From assembly GCF_900176005.1 (NCBI RefSeq), contig NZ_LT838272.1, positions 1,941,587 through 2,005,586 on the forward strand: a stretch of 64,000 nt of DNA, given 5' to 3'. A program made the translations under genes and the position numbers. The stretch comes from Thermanaeromonas toyohensis ToBE. GTDB lineage: Bacteria > Bacillota > DSM-521 > Neomoorellales > Neomoorellaceae. Every line of letters starts with the position of its first letter. The stretch's first letter is position 1. The notes beneath the pieces were generated by a model. The model had not been told where the DNA came from. It saw only the letters and a program-made list of their open reading frames with translations, and did not search any database. This document shows, in pieces, positions 53,659-63,287 of the stretch.

Positions 53659-54218
53659 TCACCCTCTTTCCAGGCTCTTCCTAATCTTCTCCTCTTGCTC
53701 TAATTCCAATTCGACAGCCGCTAGTAGAAACAACTGTTCTATTCTTGACAGATTACTAAAGTCCGAAGGCTTTACTCCGTGCCTAACGAAAAGGTGGTAT
53801 AGCAGGGCGGCAAAACCGCCGCCCTTAATCAGTTTTTTACATCTTCAAGCGACGTGTTAAAGCCGCTGAGATCCAGAACTACATCTGCTAAAGCCGAGAG
53901 TTCTCCTGCCAGCAATATGCGCTTTAAGACCTCCTCGGGGCCGGACGCTTTATACTTAGCTAGCAACCTCGGATCTGCCCAGTTGGGTGTAACTGTAGCC
54001 GCAGCTATAAGGGAGCAATAGAACTTCTCATTATCCAGTTCAGTGACTACCTGGCCCCGCTGAACATACCTTTCCGTACATTGCTCACGTATCATCGATA
54101 CCTGCTTGCTAGTAAGACCTCGCAAGGTAACCGGTATGCCCAGCCTAGCTAGCTTTACTGTCTTTTCTGGTACCACATCAGCATTAAGCAGGCGCTGGAG
54201 GATTTCTTCTTCTGTCAT
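53659..54218 (-). CDS. Tail assembly chaperone with programmed -1 frameshift (gpG/gpGT type)
   Basis: Frame 0 (53829-54218) gives 129 residues of XkdN-like chaperone (LQRLLNADVVPEKTVKLARL). It ends GTA AAA AAC TGA. The slippery heptamer A AAA AAC (53838-53832) is followed 7 nt later by a perfect stem GGGCGGC/GCCGCCC (53824-53818 with 53811-53805). A -1 shift opens 57 more residues (GGGFAALLYHLFVRHGVKPS onward) to 53659. The extended form recruits tape measure in lambda-like tails. The frame junction is read from sequence; efficiency unknown. Confidence 0.92.
53805..53838 (-). promoter_or_regulatory. Ribosomal -1 frameshift signal
   Basis: Slippery site AAAAAAC (minus strand 53838-53832), 7-nt spacer, then a 7-bp GC stem with loop GGTTTT. 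The zero-frame stop TGA lies at 53831-53829, inside the spacer. Confidence 0.9.
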
Positions 54219-54235
54219 GCCTTGTTAAACCTCCT

Positions 54236-54664
54236 TTACGGCGCCACTATCGGGTCTAGAAGTTCCGGCTCACCGTCATAGACAAATTCCCATTCTTCTT
54301 CCACCACTTCGCCGGTCCTCCAGTTAGCGAGCTGGTTGCGGTTAAATTTAACCTGGGGTACTCGTATGCGCTCCATCCCATAGCTTTCCGGGTCGGCCAG
54401 CTTGCTTATTATCTCAAAGGTTCGGGTTGGATTGTCCAGCAAGGCTTTTATCAAATCACTGGTAACCTTAAATCCTGCTATCGTGCCGCTACCTTTAACG
54501 CCTACCATCTTATGCTTTGTTCTCCTGTCGCCGGAAAGTTTCAGCTCGGCGAAGTCATACTCGTCCCTTATTTCGCACCTAGTGAAGTTAGTAAGCCACC
54601 TACCGTCAAGGTATACGGCACCGTACGTGCCGTTAATAACCCTGCTAGCATCTATTCCGGCCAT
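54236..54664 (-). CDS. Tail tube protein (XkdM-like)
   Basis: 142 residues. RVINGTYGAVYLDGRWLTNF start, ELKLSGDRRTKHKMVGVKGS middle: DUF2001/XkdM tube protein that stacks into the rigid inner tube. Between sheath and chaperone genes as expected. Confidence 0.92.
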   Translation of the reverse strand: MAGIDASRVINGTYGAVYLDGRWLTNFTRCEIRDEYDFAELKLSGDRRTKHKMVGVKGSGTIAGFKVTSDLIKALLDNPTRTFEIISKLADPESYGMERIRVPQVKFNRNQLANWRTGEVVEEEWEFVYDGEPELLDPIVAP

Positions 54665-54679
54665 CTAGCCACCCCTCCC

Positions 54680-56149
54680 TCACTTAACAATAAACGTACC
54701 GAGAATAATCTCCATGGCATCAGTGAGCCTAGCCTGCCACTTTAGGTAGACCTGGTCCGGAGCAGGCGTATAAATCGCGTTTGGCCCGTAGTAGTCCGGA
54801 TCCAAGTAAACATCCCAGCCAGTCGGTTCTATCACTCCACCCTGCGCCAGCGTCTGCATATATTGCTTACACGCACCCACCAGGGCCAGCCTGCCCTCTT
54901 CAGTATTGTTTACCTTTCCAATATAGGCATCTTCGGCAGTGCGGACCAGATCCATATTAATAGCGTCCATAACCCTTATGGCTCGAATCTTCTTCCATAC
55001 TTCACTCTGCCCCTGGCGTAGAGTAACTAGGCTGTTTATCCCTCGTAAGGCCTTTACCTGGCGGCCATCATGGAAGAGTAAAAATACGCCGTTCTTTACC
55101 GCAGTTTCCATCTCTGACTTAGTCCAGCGCCTGGTAACATCATCGAAGGGAGTTACCACATACGTAGGCGATTCGCTTAACTTCTGCCCTGCGATAAGCC
55201 CAGCTACGTAAGCCGCTATTTGAGCTGAACTATAGCTTACTCCATCGAGAACGGCTCCCACACCTACGTTTACAACTCCCTCATGGTTCCAACTGGCGCT
55301 CCTGTTGACAGCTCTACTTACCGCATCCGAGGCCGTATCGTCGGCGTTGGAACCGCCCATTACTGCAATTATTCCCTTGCCCTCGCTCCTCACCCTGGAG
55401 ACCCAGGAAACAACACTGGATTGAATACTGGCATCGGTAAGACCGTCAAGCGTAAGCAGATTAAATTCCTGAGTTTCAAAAGCCGTTAAAGCGTTGGTAT
55501 AGTCTGCCGCTGCAATGGCCGCAATTCCTGAGTTACCTCCGGCCATCGCCACGCCGGAGACATCAGCTAGAGTACCGTTGCCATCAGCTAGCTTGGTAGC
55601 TACAATCCACTTATTGCCAGTATCGTTGTTGATTGCGTTTACTGCCGCATCAATGGTACCGCTGGTAAAAGTAAAGGTTCTAAGGAGCGTAGTCCCTTCG
55701 TAAAGCAGGATATCCTTCTTAGTGCTGTCTACGGGGTTGACCCGCACGGTCACCTTGAAGTTGTTGCCCCTGGCACCGGGATATTTTGCATCAAGCCGCA
55801 GTACTGCTACAGGAGTGGCCGAGGTATCGTTCAGAGTTACAGTAGCTGCCGCAGCGTTAGCGTCCGCTATGCGATAGGCCAGAACCTTCTTTGCTCCACC
55901 TAAGAGTGCCAGGCGTAGGGTGGTATAAGCAGTAGCTCCGCCTGATTCATCTGCAGTGTAAACATCAATTATACCTGCTTCACTTGTTATCTCCACGAAT
56001 TGCCGCACTGGGCCCCAATGCGCCTTAACCGGAGCTATAACTACTCCTCGTGCCCCGGCTCGTATAGAAGCCAAAGCCGCCGAGACAAAGTTGATGTACA
56101 ACCCTGGAAGCACGGGTACTTCAGTAGGGCTCCAAGTACCTCCTGCCAT
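54680..56149 (-). CDS. Tail sheath protein (XkdK-like)
   Basis: 489 residues. GGTWSPTEVPVLPGLYINFV start, RAGARGVVIAPVKAHWGPVR, GGSNADDTASDAVSRAVNRS and QVYLKWQARLTDAMEIILGT end are the sheath pattern. Proves a contractile tail. Overlaps the small YqzN-like gene by 1 nt. Confidence 0.95.
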   Translation of the reverse strand: MAGGTWSPTEVPVLPGLYINFVSAALASIRAGARGVVIAPVKAHWGPVRQFVEITSEAGIIDVYTADESGGATAYTTLRLALLGGAKKVLAYRIADANAAAATVTLNDTSATPVAVLRLDAKYPGARGNNFKVTVRVNPVDSTKKDILLYEGTTLLRTFTFTSGTIDAAVNAINNDTGNKWIVATKLADGNGTLADVSGVAMAGGNSGIAAIAAADYTNALTAFETQEFNLLTLDGLTDASIQSSVVSWVSRVRSEGKGIIAVMGGSNADDTASDAVSRAVNRSASWNHEGVVNVGVGAVLDGVSYSSAQIAAYVAGLIAGQKLSESPTYVVTPFDDVTRRWTKSEMETAVKNGVFLLFHDGRQVKALRGINSLVTLRQGQSEVWKKIRAIRVMDAINMDLVRTAEDAYIGKVNNTEEGRLALVGACKQYMQTLAQGGVIEPTGWDVYLDPDYYGPNAIYTPAPDQVYLKWQARLTDAMEIILGTFIVK

Positions 56150-56337
56150 TAGCTAACCCTCCTTTCAAGGAAAGCCTTTATAAGCTGCCTCATTTCGTCT
56201 ATAGTAAACTCTTTCCGGTCATTCCCATATAGGGCTCCCGCTAAGACCTCCGGTTTCACGCCAAAGAGGACTTCAGCGTTAGATATTAACTCCTCTCGGG
56301 AATATTTGGGATTAGTTTCTGTTGCCTTAGGCATCAC
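56149..56337 (-). CDS. YqzN/YkzM-like small phage protein
   Basis: 62 residues: KYSREELISNAEVLFGVKPE then VLAGALYGNDRKEFTIDEM. Small helix-loop protein placed before the sheath gene in PBSX-like clusters. Function unknown. Confidence 0.8.
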   Translation of the reverse strand: MMPKATETNPKYSREELISNAEVLFGVKPEVLAGALYGNDRKEFTIDEMRQLIKAFLERRVS

Positions 56338-56350
56338 CGTTCACTCTCCC

Positions 56351-56839
56351 CTACTCAAGCGTTCCAGTAGTATGCACACCGGCAATCAGCGGCTCTGCCT
56401 GGCTCAATTTAGTAGCCAACACATTGATAGCGCCAACTTTCCATACCGATATGTTTAGCGTGTGTCCGATGTACTGAATATCTCCGGTAGAAATAACGGG
56501 CTCCCCAGCTTCTACCGCTAGCCCGTGGCAGAGCCCTCCCAAGTCAGCCTTATTCCGTAACGCCGCTAAAATAGAAGGGACCAGACTTTTCATCTGGTCC
56601 CACGATCTCTGCACAGTCTTTGTGTCCAGCGGCCAGACCACTGTGGCCTTCCACTTGAGCGTTATCCTGCCAATTTCGTTGTTTAGTAGCCGCTGGTCGA
56701 ACCCATCATACACAAGAAAAACCGCTGGCAGATCCCGGCCCACTTCGTTAACGGGGTAATTCACCACTCTCTTGATCCCCGTTACCCCGGCCAAGATCTG
56801 CGCCAATGCACCTTCTATCTCCTGAATCATGGTAGCCAC
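56351..56839 (-). CDS. Tail completion/terminator-like protein
   Basis: 162 residues, alpha/beta. VKNYPxNE-like KRVVNYPVNEVGRDLPAVFL and ISVWKVGAINVL. Position between the gp10-like protein and sheath matches the tail terminator slot. The family assignment is by context. Confidence 0.65.
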   Translation of the reverse strand: MATMIQEIEGALAQILAGVTGIKRVVNYPVNEVGRDLPAVFLVYDGFDQRLLNNEIGRITLKWKATVVWPLDTKTVQRSWDQMKSLVPSILAALRNKADLGGLCHGLAVEAGEPVISTGDIQYIGHTLNISVWKVGAINVLATKLSQAEPLIAGVHTTGTLE

Positions 56840-57346
56840 CTACTTTTTCAGTTCAGCCCGCCTAACATAATACGCCAGCACCTTCGCTATCCTCGGTTTC
56901 ACTTCTTCTAGGGCATCACGCAAGTACCTGCGCGGGGCCGTACCCCTCTTGGCAATCTTCGCTCGTACCAGAAAAGTTACCCGGTCGACCTCTTTGTTTG
57001 CCTTCTTCCCCCGGCCAGTGATGCCAAACTTACCCCTGTTCCTCCATACCCATTCCCGGATGGGCTCTACAGGCGGCCAGTGAGGTCTGGTACCAAATTC
57101 GACATAAGGAGCATAATGCAAATTGCTACCGACCTTTTCTGTAAGGCCTTCCCTTTGCGCCGTTATGCTGCGCCTTAATGCTCCTGTATCCGTTGGGGCT
57201 TTCCGCTTGGCCCTTCTCTCTATCTGCCCGCCTATGTCTTCCAAACCTTTCTCCAACTGCTCCGTAATGGCATCTACCATAGCCTTAAACATTTCTTCCG
57301 GGTTTACCTGGACCAAGACCCTGATATTCATACCGCGCTCACCCAC
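56840..57346 (-). CDS. HK97 gp10-like head-tail connector
   Basis: 168 residues. AKRKAPTDTGALRRSITAQR and HYAPYVEFGTRPHWPPVEPI are the gp10 family signature. Met6 at 57331 may be the true start. Joins head and tail. Confidence 0.9.
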   Translation of the reverse strand: MGERGMNIRVLVQVNPEEMFKAMVDAITEQLEKGLEDIGGQIERRAKRKAPTDTGALRRSITAQREGLTEKVGSNLHYAPYVEFGTRPHWPPVEPIREWVWRNRGKFGITGRGKKANKEVDRVTFLVRAKIAKRGTAPRRYLRDALEEVKPRIAKVLAYYVRRAELKK

Positions 57347-57918
57347 ACCTTTTTATATTTCTCCAGCAGCGCCTTGACTTGGGCCGGTATATCTTCAGGC
57401 CTTACCCAGTAGCCACGCTCCAGAAGAAGATTAGTCAGGTTAGCTGGGCCAGTATTCCATACCGCATCGCACCAGAGCAGGGCTGCCTGCTTGATATCCC
57501 ACGGTACAGCATCAACCGTTCCAGCATACCCAGCCTTATAGGTAATGCTGACCCCCTGTGGCTTGCTGGAAAACCGGCCATACGCCTTACGGATATACCC
57601 CTCCTGGGGATAAAGGTAATAGTCCACATCCTGCGCTAAGGTCCTACCTTCTTCCAACAGCTGGACAACTTCAACTACCGGCCTATAGCGCAGAAAAATG
57701 ATTTCCTCCCCGCCGTCAAGTTTTTCCGCAACCTCTTTGATAATCACCGGCCCGCCGATATAGGTTTCTATCGCACTGCTGACGCCGTTAATTATTCGGC
57801 ATAGAACGTCTAACTCCTCGTCGGTGTGGGCCCCGGTAGAAGTATCTTTGAAGACAAATTGCTGGGCCTCAATCTCTGTAACCACAGCATTAGGCGCTGG
57901 CGTAACAGTACGGGCCAT
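57328..57918 (-). CDS. Head-tail connector (gp6-like)
   Basis: 196 residues, helical. EELDVLCRIINGVSSAIETY, RPVVEVVQLLEEGRTL, VSITYKAGYAGTVDAVPWDI are typical of HK97 gp6-like adaptors. Overlaps the next gene by 19 nt. Confidence 0.85.
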   Translation of the reverse strand: MARTVTPAPNAVVTEIEAQQFVFKDTSTGAHTDEELDVLCRIINGVSSAIETYIGGPVIIKEVAEKLDGGEEIIFLRYRPVVEVVQLLEEGRTLAQDVDYYLYPQEGYIRKAYGRFSSKPQGVSITYKAGYAGTVDAVPWDIKQAALLWCDAVWNTGPANLTNLLLERGYWVRPEDIPAQVKALLEKYKKVWVSAV

Positions 57919-57925
57919 GGTCTAT

Positions 57926-58123
57926 CTACCTGCCCCTCTTTGCCTTCGCTTCCTTTACCGCCCTGTCCTGGGGCGGTTCCTTCACCGCTTCTGCCAATAC
58001 CTCCGGCTTATAAAGTTCGGCAGTACCCTTACGTATAAGGTCATTGGCAACTTCATCGTCAAATCCAGCTACTTCTCCGGCGTTGTATGGTGGGTATCCG
58101 CGTAAAAATCTTATAACCACCAA
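57926..58123 (-). CDS. Small phage protein
   Basis: 65 residues: MVVIRFLRGYPPYNAGEVAG then FDDEVANDLIRKGTAELYKP and a Lys/Glu tail. Similar small proteins occur between capsid and connector genes; role unknown. Confidence 0.7.
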   Translation of the reverse strand: MVVIRFLRGYPPYNAGEVAGFDDEVANDLIRKGTAELYKPEVLAEAVKEPPQDRAVKEAKAKRGR

Positions 58124-58139
58124 GCTATTTCACCGTCCT

Positions 58140-58538
58140 TTATACCGGCTGCTTCACTGCATCGCCCAGAATCCAAGTGGCACCTATCTCCACCGTGGGA
58201 CTTGTACCACCAGTAAAAGCAACCGCGGCTACGCACCTGGTATACCTTGCTCGGTTTATTAGCGGGAGATTGTATTCCGCTCTAGAATCATTTGCTAGGT
58301 TAGCGATATGCGGCCCTCCAGGTACATCAACCCAGGTAGTGCCATCAGCAGACTCTTGCACCGTTATATCCACGTCAACAGCCGTAGGAGCTCCTGCAGC
58401 AGCTCCGGTTTCCACCACTAACACTGCATAGTTATAGCCGTCACGATTTACCGTCAATCCAGTTATCGTACCCGCTGCTGCTGCCTGCGGGGCTATGGCC
58501 TTTTCCGTCTTAATAGCTTCACCGAGCACTCCAGGCAT
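58140..58538 (-). CDS. Probable head decoration-like beta protein
   Basis: 132 residues, beta-rich: ATGATGCTG-free, hydrophobic strands around DGYNYAVLVVETGAAAGAPT and ITVQESADGTTWVDVPGG. Directly after the capsid gene, where decoration proteins sit. Not firmly identified. Confidence 0.55.
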   Translation of the reverse strand: MPGVLGEAIKTEKAIAPQAAAAGTITGLTVNRDGYNYAVLVVETGAAAGAPTAVDVDITVQESADGTTWVDVPGGPHIANLANDSRAEYNLPLINRARYTRCVAAVAFTGGTSPTVEIGATWILGDAVKQPV

Positions 58539-58572
58539 TTCAGCTCCTCCTTTCGACTAATTGAGTAAGCAG

Positions 58573-58600
58573 GAGGGGCCGGGACTCATGCCGACCCCTC
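58573..58600 (-). terminator. Attenuator-like hairpin after the capsid gene
   Basis: GAGGGG...CCCCTC arms with an inner CCGG/CCG pair between the major capsid and downstream gene; no T-run, so a partial terminator or mRNA stabiliser. Confidence 0.4.
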
Positions 58601-58612
58601 TAATCAATCAGA

Positions 58613-59773
58613 CTACGCGCCCCAAGTGACTGCCTGGATCACCGCAAAGCTCTTCTCGTGCCGCAAAGCAAAGTCATGCCGTGCGATAGCCCGTATCACG
58701 GTCTGGTCCGTCGAGAAGGCAGATACCAGGTTGGTGCCATCGAAGTAAGCAGCCTCGGTGGAAACGTCAATGAGAAGCTCTTCGTTTTCACCAATCACTG
58801 CATCCATGAAGTCACCGAAGTAAATCTCAGTTTCGTTCCCGTTTACGCCCAGGTTCTCCGGTATCTGCGTAGTTACGAAGTACGGATATCCGAGGACCTT
58901 GCCCTGGATCATTTCATCACGGAACACAAACTTGCCAGCGCTATCGCGCAGCGTCATCAAGTAGTACTCCGTCCTAGGTGAGAAGACCCAGGCGCAGCGC
59001 ACCATACGGGAGTTAGAGGCACGCACCAACCGCACGGCCTTGCCAAGATCAGCAATAGGATCGGTACCAGCATTAAACTTATTCGCCGCATCGGTCCAGT
59101 AGAGAATGCCCTTCGGCTTGTTGTTGGTACCGTCATCCCGCAGGAAGGCCAGGTCTTCCCGTAGGGCCATGGCATTTACCAAGTCATCCCGGACAACTGC
59201 ATCAGCCTTGGGGTTGGAATCCCGGATTAAGTCGTTGCTGATGGGCACCAGCGCTGCCAGCTTCTTAGCAGTAAGAGTGAGCTGGGCAAAGCTGGGCTGG
59301 GTTGCCGGAATGTTGGTGTTCTCACCGATATAGTTTGCCTGAGCACCGCTCGCCAGCTTGGGCACGTTGAGCACGTTGCTGGTCATGGGCAGCACCCTGG
59401 CCCCGGCCTTCCTTACCACAGCTTGTGCGTAGAGGAGTTCAATTATCTCCCGGCTAAACTCCGGCGGCACCAGGTAGCCACCGCTAGAGCCAGTGCCCTC
59501 CGAAAGAGCTTTTGCTACTACGGAATCCTTGTAGACGTTCTCGGCGATATAAGCAGCCTGGCGAGGATCGCCTTTAGCAGCGGCTAAAGCCCGCACCGCA
59601 CGGGCCAAACGGATACCCTTCTCAGGCTTGATAGGCTGCTCGTCTTCATAAGAAAATACTCGCAACACTCGCCGTTCGGTAACCTCTTTAAGCGGGGCAA
59701 CAGCCTTTTCTACGGCTTCCTTCACAGCAACCTCAATGGTCTCCTTTATTTCAGGGGTCAAAACAGTGCTCAT
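58613..59773 (-). CDS. Major capsid protein (HK97 fold)
   Basis: 386 residues. Residues 1-95 are the charged helical delta/scaffold region to be cleaved by the protease; then SSGGYLVPPEFSREIIELLY, KLAALVPISNDLIRDSNPKA, and ITRAIARHDFALRHEKSF-like end VIRAIARHDFALRHEKSFAV. AGGAGGG precedes ATG. Confidence 0.95.
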   Translation of the reverse strand: MSTVLTPEIKETIEVAVKEAVEKAVAPLKEVTERRVLRVFSYEDEQPIKPEKGIRLARAVRALAAAKGDPRQAAYIAENVYKDSVVAKALSEGTGSSGGYLVPPEFSREIIELLYAQAVVRKAGARVLPMTSNVLNVPKLASGAQANYIGENTNIPATQPSFAQLTLTAKKLAALVPISNDLIRDSNPKADAVVRDDLVNAMALREDLAFLRDDGTNNKPKGILYWTDAANKFNAGTDPIADLGKAVRLVRASNSRMVRCAWVFSPRTEYYLMTLRDSAGKFVFRDEMIQGKVLGYPYFVTTQIPENLGVNGNETEIYFGDFMDAVIGENEELLIDVSTEAAYFDGTNLVSAFSTDQTVIRAIARHDFALRHEKSFAVIQAVTWGA

Positions 59774-59797
59774 TCTACTCCACCCTCCTCCAAAGTC

Positions 59798-61264
59798 TTA
59801 GTGTTTATAAAACCTACCCAGAAGCCTCTCTACTTCGGCCATTGCAACTTGGGCAGCGTATTCAGCTATGGCTTGCTGCAATTCTTTTGTTTCGGCTAGG
59901 TTCGGCTTTTGCTCCGTGTTGGATTCTGGCGCAGGCATAGAAGAAGCCGCCTCGTTTGAAGCGGCTTTCCCTTCTTCGTTTTCTTGTGCAGGCTCGGCAC
60001 TGTCCAGAACCTCCTGGATCAGGTCCCGGGCCTGAGTAAGCTTCTCCTTGTTCCTGCGGTTCAGCACCGCTCCTGCTTTTTGCTCAAGTCCTCCAAAGAA
60101 CCACTCTTTGAACCCCTCATTCACTGTCACTTTGCCCAGCGGTTTCAAATCGGGTGTAGCTACCGTTATTGTCTGATTTCGCCTGTCAATAATCAGAGCA
60201 AATTCCCTTTCTGCTTTCTCTGCTGACACCAATTCACCAGAAACATAAGCCCATATCACATCATCAACAGAATTGAACTGAACATTTCCTGTTGGCACTA
60301 GCTTGCCAACTGCCAATTCAAACAAGATTTCTTCCACCGACTTGTACTCCGGCGGCTCCTTATCGAACTGCTCATAGTGCTTAACCAAGTGATTGTACAT
60401 GGCCTTCTTAGCGCTAGCCCATACCGGCTCCCTATCGTAAGTCTTGAGCAGGTAGGCCATCGCCGCCCGCACGCCGTTCCACACCACACAGAACTGGCCG
60501 TCAACTATATCGTGGTGCGGGAAGTAGTAGGCTCCGAAGTTCTCCTTGTCACTGGTGTCCACAAAGAGGAAGCCCCTGGCATACTTACCCCAGTCGATGG
60601 TCTCTTTTTCACCGGAACCGTCCTTGCTGGCCCACTTGCGGAGCCTTTGCTCGGCGGCGTCACCATCCCAGGGCCTATCCTCCGGAGCCTTCGGGGTAGC
60701 CTCAAATTTGACTGCCCCTTTTTCTACCACGTCCAGCCACTCCATGCCAGTTTCACCTCCTTCCTCAAGCAACCTGTAGAATTCTCCCAGGTCTGCAGCC
60801 TTCGTCAAAGCCATCTGCAAAGCATCTGGATTGGCCGGGACCGGCACGGCAGAAAGTTCCAGTAACTCCCACTTCTTGTAAATGCGGCCCCTGCCCTGGC
60901 TATCCTCAAAGTCCTGCCACTCTAACGGAATAAAACCTATGGACGTGGCCCGGAGAAAACCGTCCTTGTATTTGCGGTAGACTTGCTGAGCAAAAGGGTC
61001 CGCCAAGTCGAATTTGATGTCGAACTCTATTCCCTGCGGCGTAACCCTCTCGGCCAAGCTCTTGCCTATAGGGAGCACCTGGTAGTTGTGCGCCCACAGA
61101 AAAACCGGGTTCTTGCGATAGTTGTCCAGCACCACACCCTGCGGATCTACTATCTCACCCCATCTATCACGGGTTGGCGTAGTGCCCAAAAAAGTTATGA
61201 CGCCGTTCTCGGCGTCAACCCCTTTCACTGCTACCTCCATGATCTTGCGCACAAGCTTGCCCAT
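59798..61264 (-). CDS. HK97-family prohead protease with long C-terminal extension
   Basis: 488 residues. Residues about 10-165 are the U35 protease: catalytic His in FLWAHNYQVLPIGK, Ser in LRATSIGFIPLEW. Residues about 200-330 (WDGDAAEQRLRKWAS, NFGAYYFPHHDIVDGQFCVV, YNHLVKHYEQFDKEPPEY) are a domain often fused to such proteases, with His residues of unknown role. The rest is acidic, helical. Matures the capsid. Confidence 0.93.
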   Translation of the reverse strand: MGKLVRKIMEVAVKGVDAENGVITFLGTTPTRDRWGEIVDPQGVVLDNYRKNPVFLWAHNYQVLPIGKSLAERVTPQGIEFDIKFDLADPFAQQVYRKYKDGFLRATSIGFIPLEWQDFEDSQGRGRIYKKWELLELSAVPVPANPDALQMALTKAADLGEFYRLLEEGGETGMEWLDVVEKGAVKFEATPKAPEDRPWDGDAAEQRLRKWASKDGSGEKETIDWGKYARGFLFVDTSDKENFGAYYFPHHDIVDGQFCVVWNGVRAAMAYLLKTYDREPVWASAKKAMYNHLVKHYEQFDKEPPEYKSVEEILFELAVGKLVPTGNVQFNSVDDVIWAYVSGELVSAEKAEREFALIIDRRNQTITVATPDLKPLGKVTVNEGFKEWFFGGLEQKAGAVLNRRNKEKLTQARDLIQEVLDSAEPAQENEEGKAASNEAASSMPAPESNTEQKPNLAETKELQQAIAEYAAQVAMAEVERLLGRFYKH

Positions 61265-61268
61265 TGGC

Positions 61269-63275
61269 TTACTCCTCCTCCGTCTCCGTAATCGGAGCTA
61301 CTGTACATCGGCAGTTTATAACGTTGCCAGCGCTGCCCATCGGATCCCCGGGGAAGCGCAGCATCTCACCGCCTACCTTAAACTTGCTCCCCAGCGGTAC
61401 CCTCTGCCCGTCCGCTGCCGCGTGTGCTGGCCTCGTCCTCTCGTCTAGTGCAGCCACCCATTCCAGTTCCCTTACTACCCCGCTCTGGTGGTAGGCCTCC
61501 ACCGCACCTAGGGAGGCTGCTCCGTTGGTCTCCGTCCGGGCTATCGTTTGCGCTCTATAACCTTTCGCCTCAGCAAAGACCTTACTTACCCGCTCAGCCA
61601 GCTGAGCTATTCCCTCCCCGGCTTCCAAGCCAGCTAGCAGTTCTTCCCGCAAGGCCTCCCGCGTGGTGTCATCTATACCCTTAATGCGCTGCAGCTGTTC
61701 CTTTAAGCCCCTCCTTACCGCTGGGTGGTTAACGTCAAAACTTATACCTACGTCCAGCTCGGATAAAACGCTTTGGCCCGCTTTTTTCGCTATCTCCAGC
61801 AATAGCGGCTCTATTAATTCCTCCAGCTTCTGCTTAAACTCATCTTCGTCCCACAGAAAGATATCCACGTCTATAGCCTTTTTCTTGGCTAGCAAGTGAA
61901 AGGCCCCGAGTTCTTCCGGGGCCAGCTGCTTTAGCCTTTTCATCACTTCATCCTGCTGTTTTTGAAAATATTTCTTAAGGGACGTGACCATGCGCCTCTC
62001 AAGTGGCTCCGTCATGGTCACCCAGGCCTTCCACTTCACTTCTTTTTCTGTTTCGCTCAAAGCCTTCCGCTTAACCTGCTTCTTTTCTTCTTGCGCTGGC
62101 TTGCCTGCCGGGAATAGGTTGCCTGGCAGCCAGGGCACGTCAAAATCGCTCCCCAAAGGCTCAAGCCCTATCTCCTGCCTCGCCTCGTTTATCGTAAGCC
62201 AGCCGTTTTTGACACCAGCCTCAATTTCCTTTATCTTGCGCTCCCAATCCTCGGGCACGGGATTGTCAAATTCCAGCACCAAATCCGGCTCAAACTGCGG
62301 AAGCAGGAATTCGTTTAACTGCTGCTCAAGCCGCTTAAGCCTCGGGAGTATAACTCGCTTGGCAAAGGTATATTCGGCGGCTTCGGCGTTGGCCCGGTTT
62401 ACATCTTCTGTGATCCCTAGGATATGCTTCGGTACACCGTATATCGCCAGGATGTCGTCACGCAACAACCGTAATTCTTCCGTAAACTGAAGCTCTTTAA
62501 GGCTCCTCTGGATTTCCTGGAACTTAAGTCCTGCCCCCAAGACTGCTATCCGGTGTGCCTTAGCAACTCCCTTATGTCCAGCCTCCCACTGCGCTCTTAA
62601 CCTGTTTGCGTCACTTTCCTCAATAGGTTGATCCGTAGTGAGTATCCCTGCCGGAGTAGCATCATTGAAGAAGAAATTCCGCACCCATTCCTGCGCATAC
62701 TGGTGTATATCCAGCGGCAAAGCAGCGGCTCTGGTAGCCGACCAGCCGCGGTAGTAATCGTAAGGATGAGTGCAGCGTAGCCTTATCACGTCTTCGGGAG
62801 GAAACCGCACTATACTTCCTCCAGGCGGCCTGTACTCGACATAGCTCAAAAACTTTTCTGGGTCCTTCTGCAGGTACACCCACGCCGGGACCAGCGGCCA
62901 GATCTCTGCCGGTTGCCCCAAGCGGTTTCTCTCCAGTACCCACCACGCCTCGCCCACAAGCTCAAGGTGGATCTGCGTCAGTTCCCGCAGTTCAAATTCC
63001 GTCATCCAGGGGTTAACCTGACCAAGCAAATCCAAAACCGGATGTTGCTCAACTGGTTCCCAATCCCCATTCTTCGTTTTACGGTAAAGCCTGTACGGAA
63101 CGCTAGCCACGTTTTCCGCTATCACCCGGACGCAGGCATAAGTCCAGTAGGTATAAGCACGGAGAAAGTCTATAGTCTTCTTCTCAGGAGGTAAAAACTT
63201 CTGCCACGTCCAGGTGACGAAACGCCCTATGGATCTGGCTATGATTTTATCCATGAAGCGGCTTAACACCGACAC
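61269..63275 (-). CDS. Portal protein fused to MuF-type minor head protein
   Basis: 668 residues. Residues 1-410 are an HK97-type portal (YWTYACVRVIAENVASVPYR, ELVGEAWWVLERNRLGQPAE, VNRANAEAAEYTFAKRVILP). Residues about 540-660 are a MuF/SPP1 gp7 domain (ARTETNGAASLGAVEAYHQS, ALDERTRPAHAAADGQRVPL, FPGDPMGSAGNVINCRCTV). A helical linker joins them. The fusion delivers the minor head protein into the capsid with the portal. Confidence 0.94.
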   Translation of the reverse strand: MSVLSRFMDKIIARSIGRFVTWTWQKFLPPEKKTIDFLRAYTYWTYACVRVIAENVASVPYRLYRKTKNGDWEPVEQHPVLDLLGQVNPWMTEFELRELTQIHLELVGEAWWVLERNRLGQPAEIWPLVPAWVYLQKDPEKFLSYVEYRPPGGSIVRFPPEDVIRLRCTHPYDYYRGWSATRAAALPLDIHQYAQEWVRNFFFNDATPAGILTTDQPIEESDANRLRAQWEAGHKGVAKAHRIAVLGAGLKFQEIQRSLKELQFTEELRLLRDDILAIYGVPKHILGITEDVNRANAEAAEYTFAKRVILPRLKRLEQQLNEFLLPQFEPDLVLEFDNPVPEDWERKIKEIEAGVKNGWLTINEARQEIGLEPLGSDFDVPWLPGNLFPAGKPAQEEKKQVKRKALSETEKEVKWKAWVTMTEPLERRMVTSLKKYFQKQQDEVMKRLKQLAPEELGAFHLLAKKKAIDVDIFLWDEDEFKQKLEELIEPLLLEIAKKAGQSVLSELDVGISFDVNHPAVRRGLKEQLQRIKGIDDTTREALREELLAGLEAGEGIAQLAERVSKVFAEAKGYRAQTIARTETNGAASLGAVEAYHQSGVVRELEWVAALDERTRPAHAAADGQRVPLGSKFKVGGEMLRFPGDPMGSAGNVINCRCTVAPITETEEE

Positions 63276-63287
63276 TCGTACCAGCTC

